Source: an uncultured Treponema sp. (GTDB lineage Bacteria > Spirochaetota > Spirochaetia > Treponematales > Treponemataceae). From it: a DNA stretch of 32,921 nucleotides. The DNA lies in the NCBI GenBank assembly GCA_937902125.1, contig CALDIB010000098.1, positions 1 to 32,921 of the forward strand, read 5' to 3'. The translations under genes and the position numbers were made by a program. Below the pieces are notes generated by a model. The model was not told the DNA's origin. It was given only the letters and a program-made list of their open reading frames with translations, and did no database searches. This document shows, piece by piece, positions 6,342-13,456 of this stretch; within the stretch, counting starts at the first letter, position 1, and each line of letters opens with the position of its first letter.

Positions 6342-8910
6342 GCGTCTTGTAAAGTTCCTGCATGTCTATGGGCTTTGCAAGGTGGGCGTTCATTCCGCAA
6401 GCCAAGCACTTTTGGACGTCCTCGGAAAAGGCGTCGGCTGTCATCGCGATGATAGGAACGGAAGAGGAGTCCGCGCGTTTTAGGCTTCTTATGGCGTCGG
6501 TGGCCTCAAAGCCGTTCATATTGGGCATGCGAAGGTCCATAAGTATGGCGTTGTAGTAGCCCGCTTCAGAATTTTTGAATTTTTCAAAAGCGATTTTTCC
6601 GTCTTGGGCCTCTTCAACAATCACGCCTTCCTGCTCCAGCATGGCGCGGGCTATCTCCATGTTTATTTCATAATCTTCCGCCAAAAGAACCCTTAGGCCG
6701 GAAATGTCGGGCTTTTTTTCAGAATCTTCGGCCGCGCCGTTTGCGTCAAAGGCCGAGCCCTCTATGTATTTTGAAAGATCCCTGTAGAGCGTGGATTTGA
6801 ACAAGGGCTTGGAAATAAAGCCGTTCACGCCGGCCGCCAAAGCCTCGCTTTCTATTCCGCTCCAGTCGTATGCGGAAATTATCAAAATAGGAATGTCGCC
6901 TCCCACGTTCTTCCTGATTCTGCGGGCGGTTTCTATTCCGTCTATGCCCTTCATCTTGTAATCGATCAAAACGCAGAAATATGTCTTTCCGCGCTTGGAA
7001 GCGTCCGCGATCTCTTGCACGGCTTCATCTCCGTCAGTTTTCCAGACGGCGCTCATTCCAATCTCTTCAAGGCTTGAGACGGCCGAAAGGCAAAGCTCTT
7101 CGTCGTCGTCAACAACAAGGACATTCAAATTTGGAAGGACAAGACGGCTTTCGTTTTTAGGCGTCTCAAGGTCTATGACGACATGGAAGGTGGTTCCTTT
7201 GCCCACTTCGCTTTCAACTTCTATCGTTCCTCCCATTGCGTCCACTATGTATTTTGTAATCGCCATTCCAAGGCCGGTTCCTTGAGTTTTTTGGACGCGG
7301 CGGTTGTCCTCCCTTTCAAAGGCCGTAAATATTTTTTGCTGAAAATCCTTTGTCATGCCCATTCCGGTGTCCTTCGCCCAAAAATGGGTCCTAACCCAAC
7401 CTTCGCCTTTTTCGCTTTTTTCTTGGCTTAGAGTGACGCTGATGGAGCCGCCTTCCGGCGTGAATTTTATGGCGTTGCTCAAGAAATTTAAAAGCACCTG
7501 GTTCAAGCGGACTCCGTCGCAGTAAACATCCTCGCTTATAATGTTCTTTATAAAAATGTCGAATTTTTGGTTCGCGCTTTTTATTTGAGGCTGAACGATT
7601 TCGCAAATGGACTCGACGCACTCCCGCAAGGAAATCAACTCTTCGTTCAAAAAAAGCTTTCCGCTTTCAATCTTCGACATGTCAAGAATGTCGTTTATAA
7701 GGCCAAGAAGCTGCTTGCTGGAAAGGCTTATGCGCTGAAGGCAGCGCTCCACTTGCTCGCGGCTGTCAATTCTTTGGGCGGCCAAGGCTGTCATTCCGAC
7801 AATCGAATTCATCGGAGTGCGTATGTCGTGGCTCATGTTGGAAAGGAATTCGCTTTTGGCGCGGTTCGCTTTTTCGGCGGCGGCGCGGGCGGAAATAGCG
7901 GCTGCCGTTGCCCTTTCCAACTCCCGCATTTGCTTCAACGAAATCCTCAAATACAAAATAAAGAACATAAGGATGCCGGCCGCCAGGGCGATTATGGCAA
8001 ATGTCATGGCCCTTGTTCGAACATCGCCCATGCGCTCTATTGTCGTCTCCAAAATTCCGTACGGCAGGATGGAAACCAAATACCAGTCTCCGTAAGGAAG
8101 CCTTGTTCCGTAAACAGTCCGCCGCTCGGCAGAGTCAGAAACATTGTTCGCGTAGTAAAAGGTTGAAATCAAAAAGTCTTCGCCTGCGGCCATCTTTTTT
8201 TGTATGTTTTTTATGACTTCGTCCACGTTTCTTCGCTTAAACTTTGCGTGCAGGCGAATTTTTTCAAAGTAGGAATTTTCCGAATTGTCGCTGTTTGTGG
8301 AAACATAGCTTGAGTCCTGCCTGATTACGCTTGAATAAACAAGGGAGTCCACTCCCTCAAGGTCCATCATGTCGGCAAAGACAAAGGACCCTCTGCATGA
8401 CAAAATGGCAAGGCTTTTTTCGCCGCTTGTCATTTTTACGGAAAAAGGAAGCGCGTGCGCCATAAGGGAGTTGCGCTCTCCTTCCGCGCTTGTCATGGCG
8501 AATTTTCCGGCGGCCAAATAACTTTTAAAAATGTCGCTGGCCTCAAGCGAAACAATCCTGTCTCCGTAAAGCATTTGAATGTTTCCGCTTTCCGAATAAA
8601 GGGCGCAGGCCGCAAGCTCCTCCCTTTGCGCGGCCGACCTCAAGGCTTCGGCCACATAAAGGGCGTCGTCCGCCTTTTCGTTGGGAACGCAGGAAATCAA
8701 GTGCTGAAGCTCAATGCGCCTCATTTTGGCGATTGTTTCGTAGTGGTTCCGCAGCTGCTTTCCGACTCCCACTAGATAAGTGGAGGCGATTTCGTCTATG
8801 TCGCCCTCATTCTGCCTGTCTATGAAAAAATTCAAAAAATAAAAGATGGCGGCGGACAAAAGCACTATAAACACAAAGCCGCCCGCGATAAGCCTAAAAT
8901 TTTTTTTCAT
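6322..8910 (-). CDS. Membrane hybrid sensor histidine kinase with two receiver domains
   Basis: This sensor kinase (862 residues from this start) would detect an outside signal and pass phosphate to its receivers or a partner. It begins MKKNFRLIAGGFVFIVLLSA, a first membrane helix. About 260 extracytoplasmic residues follow, of a Cache-like type by position only. A second helix lies in AMTFAIIALAAGILMFFILY. Then come HisKA with FLSNMSHDIRTPMNS (H361), HATPase with NFLSNAIKFTPEGG and GTGLGMAITK, a first REC with VLVVDDDEE and LIDYKMKGIDG, and a second REC with VLLAEDYEIN and LMDLRMPNMNG. The open frame extends to 8949, but the extra residues would overlap the tRNA terminator, while the ATG at 8910 has GGAGA eight bases upstream. 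No space remains for a separate promoter, which suggests transcription through the tRNA. Confidence 0.92.
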   Translation of the reverse strand: MKKNFRLIAGGFVFIVLLSAAIFYFLNFFIDRQNEGDIDEIASTYLVGVGKQLRNHYETIAKMRRIELQHLISCVPNEKADDALYVAEALRSAAQREELAACALYSESGNIQMLYGDRIVSLEASDIFKSYLAAGKFAMTSAEGERNSLMAHALPFSVKMTSGEKSLAILSCRGSFVFADMMDLEGVDSLVYSSVIRQDSSYVSTNSDNSENSYFEKIRLHAKFKRRNVDEVIKNIQKKMAAGEDFLISTFYYANNVSDSAERRTVYGTRLPYGDWYLVSILPYGILETTIERMGDVRTRAMTFAIIALAAGILMFFILYLRISLKQMRELERATAAAISARAAAEKANRAKSEFLSNMSHDIRTPMNSIVGMTALAAQRIDSREQVERCLQRISLSSKQLLGLINDILDMSKIESGKLFLNEELISLRECVESICEIVQPQIKSANQKFDIFIKNIISEDVYCDGVRLNQVLLNFLSNAIKFTPEGGSISVTLSQEKSEKGEGWVRTHFWAKDTGMGMTKDFQQKIFTAFEREDNRRVQKTQGTGLGMAITKYIVDAMGGTIEVESEVGKGTTFHVVIDLETPKNESRLVLPNLNVLVVDDDEELCLSAVSSLEEIGMSAVWKTDGDEAVQEIADASKRGKTYFCVLIDYKMKGIDGIETARRIRKNVGGDIPILIISAYDWSGIESEALAAGVNGFISKPLFKSTLYRDLSKYIEGSAFDANGAAEDSEKKPDISGLRVLLAEDYEINMEIARAMLEQEGVIVEEAQDGKIAFEKFKNSEAGYYNAILMDLRMPNMNGFEATDAIRSLKRADSSSVPIIAMTADAFSEDVQKCLACGMNAHLAKPIDMQELYKTLAKFCL

Positions 8911-8931
8911 AAGCCAGTCTCCAATAAAAAC

Positions 8932-8970
8932 AAAAAAAGGCCGCCTCAACTTAGGTTAGAAGCAGCCTTT
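8932..8970 (-). terminator. Intrinsic terminator after tRNA-Leu
   Basis: On the minus strand AAAGGC (8970-8965) pairs with GCCTTT (8941-8936), with an inner GC pair block and one mismatch, and runs into seven T residues. It starts right after the tRNA and ends about 20 bases before the kinase start. Confidence 0.65.
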
Positions 8971-8971
8971 A

Positions 8972-9053
8972 TGCGGAGAAGCCGACTTGAACGGCCACGG
9001 CTTTCACCACTAGCACCTCAAGCTAGCGCGTCTACCAATTCCGCCATCCCCGC
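8972..9053 (-). tRNA. tRNA-Leu (anticodon GAG)
   Basis: The minus strand folds as a type II tRNA. The acceptor GCGGGGA pairs with TCTCCGC with one wobble. The D-arm contains AATTGGTAGAC. The anticodon stem CTAGC/GCTAG encloses loop TTGAGGT, giving anticodon GAG. A long variable arm follows, and the T-arm has GTTCAAGT. The discriminator base is A. CCA is not encoded, so the CCA-adding enzyme must supply it. Its promoter lies at 9065-9093 and its terminator directly after. Confidence 0.95.
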
Positions 9054-9064
9054 GTGTGACAGTC

Positions 9065-9093
9065 AATCTAGCAAAAAAAGAAAAACTTGTCAA
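9065..9093 (-). promoter_or_regulatory. Promoter of tRNA-Leu
   Basis: On the minus strand a consensus TTGACA (9093-9088) and TAGATT (9070-9065) are 17 bp apart. The start of transcription would fall a few bases before the mature tRNA end at 9053. Confidence 0.7.
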
Positions 9094-9177
9094 CCCCTCC
9101 CCCCTAGGCTTGCGTGAAAATTAATCGGCCCGGCGCTTTCACTTAAAAAAAATCCCATGACCTTTAAAAATTTCGCA

Positions 9178-9276
9178 AGCGGAAAGCGGCACGCCGCCGC
9201 GGAGCGGTCGGAGGCGTCGTTTCTTCTCATAAGGCGTCGCAGTCGGGCGGCGGCGTCAAGCGCCTTGCGGCGGAAT
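9178..9276. repeat. Imperfect GC-rich palindromic element, copy B
   Basis: The gap between tRNA-Leu and metE holds a segment whose left arm, with CACGCCGCCGCGGAGCGGTC, resembles the reverse complement of its right arm, with AGTCGGGCGGCGGCGTCAAG. It resembles the other palindromes in general form, but clear sequence sharing was not seen. No riboswitch was recognised in this gap. Confidence 0.4.
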
Positions 9277-9283
9277 TCGCGCC

Positions 9284-9312
9284 TTGCCTATTTAATAGTT
9301 TTTTTCTATAAC
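9284..9312 (+). promoter_or_regulatory. Promoter of metE
   Basis: TTGCCT (9284-9289) and TATAAC (9307-9312) are separated by 17 bp. Transcription would start near 9319, leaving a leader of about 50 bases before the preferred ATG. That is too short for a SAM or cobalamin riboswitch. Confidence 0.6.
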
Positions 9313-9368
9313 TCGCGATAGGAACTTTTTAATTGAACAAAAGGCGCGTCTTTGCTAAAATCCTCGCC

Positions 9369-11612
9369 ATGAGCAACTATAAAACTTTTGTAATCGGATT
9401 TCCTAGAATTGGTTCTAAGCGCGAATTGAAATTCGCCGAAGAAAAATATTTTGCCGAGCCCTCAAGCGCCTCGGAGCTTAAGGAGACGGCAAAAACCTTG
9501 CGCGCCTACGGCTGGAAAAAGCAGCGGGACGCGGGAATAGACTTGATTCCGTCAAACGACTTTTCTTATTACGACAACATGCTGGACACGGCCGTTTTGT
9601 TGGGCGCCATTCCCCAGCGCTACAAGGACTTGGGCTTGAACGAGCTTGACACATACTTTGCCATGGCCCATGGCTATCAGGGAACAAAGGGCGACGTCAA
9701 GGCCCTCCCCATGAAAAAATGGTTCAACACAAACTACCATTATATTGTTCCCGAACTTGACGCGGGATTTAAAGTGGCCTTGAACGCCCAAAAGATTTTG
9801 GACGAATTTGCCGAGGCCAAGAATTTGGGAATTCAAACCGTTCCCGCGGTCATCGGCCCCTACACTTTCCTGAAGTTCGCCACATACGCCGACGGAAAGA
9901 GCCGGAACGACTACAAGGCCGACATCGCCAAGGCCTACAAGGAATTGCTGGCCCAAGTCAATTCCGCAGGAGCCCAATGGGTTTCAATCGCCGAGCCCGC
10001 GCTGGTCTTTGACACAGATTCCGACAGCGTGAAATTCTTTGAGGAGCTTTACAAGGAAATCTTGGCCGGAAAAAAAGTCAAGGTCAACTTGCAGACATAC
10101 TTTGGCGACATCCGCGACAGCTACGACACGGTCACAGGCTTGGGCTTTGACGGCATAGGCTTGGACTTTGTGGAAGGAAAGGAAAGCCTCAACCTTGTGA
10201 AAAAAGGTTTCCCAAAGAACACAGTTCTTTTTGCCGGCGTTGTAAAAGGAAAGAACATTTGGAGAAGCGACTTTTCAAAAGTTGAAGCCTTGCTCAAGGA
10301 GTTAGAAGCTTCCGTTGACAAAGAAAGAATTTACGCCGGAACCTCGTGCTCCCTCCTGCACGTTCCCTACACGACGGCGAACGAGACAAAGCTTTCGGCT
10401 GACATACTCAAGCATTTTTCTTTTGCCGAGCAAAAAATCCGCGAAATCGTTCAAATCGCGAACGGCGAAAACAACGACGACCTGTTTAAGGAAGAGCGCG
10501 TAAAGGCCAACGCTTCGGTTCAAGCCGCGGTGAAGGCTCTAAAGCCGGAGGACTTTGTCCGAAAGCCAGACTTTGCCCAGCGGGAAAAGATTCAGCATGA
10601 GGCCTTCAAGCTTCCTCTCTTTCCCACAACCACAATCGGAAGCTTCCCCCAGACAAAGGAAGTGCGCAAAAACCGAGCCGACTTTAAGAAGGGCTTGATT
10701 ACAAAGGAACAATACGTTCAGTTCAACAAGGACAAAATCGCCGAATGGGTCAAAAAGCAGGAAGAGATTGGCTTGGACGTTTTGGTTCACGGAGAGTTTG
10801 AGAGAAACGACATGGTGGAATACTTTGGCGAGCGCTTGGACGGCTTTTTGTTCACCCAGAACGCTTGGGTTCAGTCTTACGGAAGCCGCTGCGTGAAGCC
10901 GCCGGTAATTTGGGGCGACGTGAGCCGCAAGGAGGCCATCACAGTGGAATGGTCGGCCTACGCGCAAAGCCAGACAAAGAAGTGGATGAAGGGCATGCTT
11001 ACAGGCCCCGTCACAATCCTCAACTGGTCTTTCCCGCGCGAAGACATTCCGATCAAGGAACAGACAATCCAAATCGCCCTTGCCATCCGCGAGGAAGTTT
11101 TGGACTTGGAAAAGAACGGAATCCGCATCATCCAAATTGACGAGGCCGCCTTGCGGGAAAAGCTTCCGCTTAGAAAGAGCGACTGGCATTCAGAGTACTT
11201 GGATTGGGCGATCCCGGACTTCCGCTTGGTTCACTCAGGCGTCAAGGCCGACACGCAAATCCACACGCACATGTGCTACTCGGAATTCAACGACATCATA
11301 AAGGACATCGACGACATGGACGCCGACGTAATCACCTTTGAGGCCAGCCGCGCCGACCTTAAGATTTTGGACGCGCTCAAGGAAGCCAACTTTAGGACAG
11401 AAGTCGGCCCTGGCGTTTACGACATCCACTCTGCGCGCGTTCCCAGCAAGGAAGAAATTGCGGCCGCGCTCCAAAAGATGCTCGCCAAAGTTCCCAAAGA
11501 AAAACTTTGGGTCAACCCGGACTGCGGCCTTAAAACTCGCGGCGAGGCGGAAACAATTCCCAGCCTAAAGAACTTGGTCGAAGCGGCGAAAGAGCTTAGG
11601 GCCAAATACTAA
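9369..11612 (+). CDS. metE: Cobalamin-independent methionine synthase
   Basis: This zinc enzyme moves a methyl group from 5-methyltetrahydropteroyl-polyglutamate to homocysteine, the last step of methionine synthesis, in the cytoplasm. The 747-residue protein has the expected double-barrel layout. The N-terminal half starts KTFVIGFPRIGSKRELKFAE. The C-terminal half begins FPTTTIGSFPQTKEVR and carries the zinc ligands H634 and C636 (HTHMCYSEF), the Glu in VITFEASRA, and C719 (WVNPDCGLKTR). The open frame can begin at a TTG at 9333, but the ATG at 9369 matches the usual N-terminus. No good ribosome site is seen at either start. Its own promoter is at 9284-9312. No B12- or SAM-responsive leader is visible. 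The call is firm. Confidence 0.95.
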   Translation: MSNYKTFVIGFPRIGSKRELKFAEEKYFAEPSSASELKETAKTLRAYGWKKQRDAGIDLIPSNDFSYYDNMLDTAVLLGAIPQRYKDLGLNELDTYFAMAHGYQGTKGDVKALPMKKWFNTNYHYIVPELDAGFKVALNAQKILDEFAEAKNLGIQTVPAVIGPYTFLKFATYADGKSRNDYKADIAKAYKELLAQVNSAGAQWVSIAEPALVFDTDSDSVKFFEELYKEILAGKKVKVNLQTYFGDIRDSYDTVTGLGFDGIGLDFVEGKESLNLVKKGFPKNTVLFAGVVKGKNIWRSDFSKVEALLKELEASVDKERIYAGTSCSLLHVPYTTANETKLSADILKHFSFAEQKIREIVQIANGENNDDLFKEERVKANASVQAAVKALKPEDFVRKPDFAQREKIQHEAFKLPLFPTTTIGSFPQTKEVRKNRADFKKGLITKEQYVQFNKDKIAEWVKKQEEIGLDVLVHGEFERNDMVEYFGERLDGFLFTQNAWVQSYGSRCVKPPVIWGDVSRKEAITVEWSAYAQSQTKKWMKGMLTGPVTILNWSFPREDIPIKEQTIQIALAIREEVLDLEKNGIRIIQIDEAALREKLPLRKSDWHSEYLDWAIPDFRLVHSGVKADTQIHTHMCYSEFNDIIKDIDDMDADVITFEASRADLKILDALKEANFRTEVGPGVYDIHSARVPSKEEIAAALQKMLAKVPKEKLWVNPDCGLKTRGEAETIPSLKNLVEAAKELRAKY

Positions 11613-11638
11613 AAAGCCCTAAAACTGGACGCAAGCCC

Positions 11639-11666
11639 AAAAAAGAGCCGCCTCTGTTGAGGCGGC
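11639..11666 (-). terminator. Terminator hairpin between convergent metE and the sugar kinase
   Basis: A perfect 8-bp stem (GCCGCCTC at 11647-11654 with 11659-11666) and a TGTT loop lie between the two convergent genes. On the minus strand it is followed by T-rich sequence (TCTTTTTT), so it best serves the kinase transcript. The plus side lacks a T run. Confidence 0.5.
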
Positions 11667-11709
11667 GCGCGAACTTAGAGCAAAAAATTAAAATAACTCG
11701 TCAACAAAA

Positions 11710-11905
11710 AAACTCCCGGCGCGTCGCTTGCGCTCCGCTTTGTTGATAGAGGAATCTTATTCACCTGCGCTCTAGCGAGCGCGGACAATCGCAGCTGCAG
11801 CAAGCAGATTGCCCGCTCGCGTGAGCGAGCAGGTAAATAATTTCCTAACGCAAAACGGAGGGCTTGCCCGACGTAGTGTTGCCTCCAGTCGCACCGCTCC
11901 CTCGC
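11710..11905. repeat. Long imperfect palindromic element, copy C
   Basis: The gap between metE and the kinase is largely this element. A 32-base arm at 11758-11789 (TATTCACCTGCGCTC onward) closely matches the reverse complement of 11808-11839. The similarity continues outward to about 11710 and 11905. About 100 bp, including GCAAAACGGAGGGCTTG and the following CCGACGTAG, are shared with the element at 3382-3650. Confidence 0.6.
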
Positions 11906-11966
11906 GTTTTTTTTACCGAATTTAATCAATTCATAACTAGCTTCAGCCGCCGCGGGAAGGTCTTCA

Positions 11967-12989
11967 TTACCGCAAGACGCGGCCCGATCCGTCGCCTGAG
12001 GCCAGGCGCTCCACTTCCGCCGCGGAAACCCGGTTGAAGTCCCCTTCTATTGTTTGCTTTAAGGCTCCGGCGGCGGCGGCAAATTCCACGGCCTTTTTGG
12101 GCGGAAATTTGTTCAAAAGGGAATAAATGATTCCCGCCGCAAAGGCGTCGCCGCCGCCCACCCGCTCCACCAGGCGCAACTCATGCTTTTTGGAAAAAAA
12201 GCAGTTCTTTCCGTCGTAAAAAATTCCCGACCAAGAGTTGTCGCTGGCAGAATGGGATTCCCGCTGGCTTATGGCCACGGCCTTAAAGGGAAAGGCTTGA
12301 CAAAGTTTTTTGGCCACGTCTTGATAGCCCTTGGCGCTAAGACGGCCCTCCTGGACATCGCTTGCGGCGGCCTTGATTCCAAAAACGTTTTCCGCGTCTT
12401 CTTCGTTTAAAAGGCAAACGTCAACATGGCGGCAAAGTTCCGTCATAGTTTTTTTTGCCTGGGCCTTTGTCCACAATTTTTTTCTATAGTTCAAGTCGCA
12501 AAAAACTGTCAAGCCCATTTTTTTCGCCGCCCTTGAAGCCTCAAGGCAAATGGCCGCCGCCTTCTTTGAAAGCGCCGGAGTCACGCCCGTCCAATGAAAG
12601 GCGGAGGCTCCCTTGAATATTTTTTGCCAGTCAAAGTCCTTGGGCTCGGCCTCCGACAGGGCGGAATTCTTTCTGTCGTAAACGCAAAGGCTGGGCCGCT
12701 GGCTGGCTCCCTTTTCCAAATAGTAAACCCCAAGGCGCTCTCCCCCAAGGACGCAAAAGCTTGTGTCCACGCCAAATTTTTTCAGTTCCGCCAAGGCCGC
12801 AAGGCCAATGGGGTTTTGGGGAACCTTGGTAACATAAATGGATTCCATTCCAAAGTTCGCCAAGGAAACGGCCACATTCGCCTCCGCTCCGCCAAAAGCC
12901 GCCTCAAAGCAAGGGCTTTGCAAAAGGCGCTCGTAGCCTCTGGGAGAAAGGCGCAGCATGATTTCGCCAAAAGTCACAACACGTTTCAT
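11967..12989 (-). CDS. kdgK: PfkB-family sugar kinase, probable 2-keto-3-deoxygluconate kinase
   Basis: This ribokinase-family enzyme (340 residues) probably phosphorylates 2-keto-3-deoxygluconate, a product of uronate breakdown, with ATP in the cytoplasm. The start VVTFGEIMLRLSPRGYERL and the AAFGGAEANVAVSLANFG segment are typical of KdgK-like members. The C-terminal signature RVGGGDAFAAGI gives the catalytic base Asp and anion hole. Other PfkB sugars such as fructose cannot be excluded. The ATG at 12989 has no ribosome site, and the predicted transcript start from the promoter at 12996-13025 falls at or next to it, so it may be translated leaderless. The family is certain; the substrate is likely. 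Confidence 0.82.
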   Translation of the reverse strand: MKRVVTFGEIMLRLSPRGYERLLQSPCFEAAFGGAEANVAVSLANFGMESIYVTKVPQNPIGLAALAELKKFGVDTSFCVLGGERLGVYYLEKGASQRPSLCVYDRKNSALSEAEPKDFDWQKIFKGASAFHWTGVTPALSKKAAAICLEASRAAKKMGLTVFCDLNYRKKLWTKAQAKKTMTELCRHVDVCLLNEEDAENVFGIKAAASDVQEGRLSAKGYQDVAKKLCQAFPFKAVAISQRESHSASDNSWSGIFYDGKNCFFSKKHELRLVERVGGGDAFAAGIIYSLLNKFPPKKAVEFAAAAGALKQTIEGDFNRVSAAEVERLASGDGSGRVLR

Positions 12990-12995
12990 GCCGCC

Positions 12996-13025
12996 ATTTT
13001 AACCCAAGTCGCCCCGCCTTTGCAA
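12996..13025 (-). promoter_or_regulatory. Promoter of the sugar kinase, possibly leaderless
   Basis: On the minus strand TTGCAA (13025-13020) and TAAAAT (13001-12996) are 18 bp apart. The start point expected about seven bases further on coincides with the ATG at 12989. Confidence 0.5.
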
Positions 13026-13050
13026 CAGGGCAAATGGACAAGTAAGCAAA

Positions 13051-13213
13051 ACAAAACGCGGCTCCCAGTTGCGGTCTGCATTGCGAAACCGCTCGATATC
13101 GTCGCTACTCGCTGTTCGCGCCTTGAAACTATTTATGCTGCCGCTAACGCGGCAGGCGCGAACAGAGAGTTTTCGCAACGCCGTCCGCGCCTTCGCGCCG
13201 CTTTTTTACTGCT
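13051..13213. repeat. Imperfect palindromic element, copy D
   Basis: The left arm (13051-13092, with CGCGGCTCCCAGTT and TTGCGAAACCGCT) resembles the reverse complement of the right arm (13157-13213, with GAGAGTTTTCGCAACGCCG). Both ends match those of the element at 3382-3650, but the middle is different and shorter. Confidence 0.55.
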
Positions 13214-13254
13214 CTTCATTGCTTTTGTCTATGCAAAGCGGTTGTAAAGCAATT

Positions 13255-13366
13255 AAAACGCGCAGGGAAAATGCGGACGGCCGCTCGCTTTGCGCGTTAG
13301 TCCCACAGTTACTCCCCAAAAGACGCAACCGCGAGAAAGACCGTCCGATTTTCCCGAGAGCGTTTT
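13255..13366. repeat. 112-bp element with terminal inverted repeats
   Basis: AAAACG plus GGGAAAATGCGGACGG (13265-13280) at the left is mirrored at the right by CCGTCCGATTTTCCC (13341-13355) and CGTTTT, with one extra base in the left arm. Both ends share AAAACG termini. It lies in the 467-bp gap between the kinase and the first YidC-like gene, and no gene was recognised there. Confidence 0.55.
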
Positions 13367-13405
13367 GTTTTGCTTTTCATGCCCCTTTGCCCGGGGCAGG
13401 GCGTA

Positions 13406-13434
13406 TTGAAAAAAAAGCGAGGTTTGGGTAGAAT
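13406..13434 (+). promoter_or_regulatory. Promoter of YidC-AlkP copy 1
   Basis: TTGAAA (13406-13411) and TAGAAT (13429-13434) are 17 bp apart. Transcription would start near 13441, and TTGGAGA sits just before the ATG at 13457. Confidence 0.7.
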
Positions 13435-13456
13435 GCAAGGCAATCTTGGAGAAAAC

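Noticed and set aside
9094..9107. C-rich stretch near the tRNA promoter as a fifth slippage tract
   Set aside because: It is interrupted by T residues, and the longest pure run is six.
9054..9368. SAM or cobalamin riboswitch upstream of metE
   Set aside because: The promoter leaves only about 50 bases of leader, and no conserved riboswitch core was recognised; the GC-rich part upstream is a palindromic repeat.
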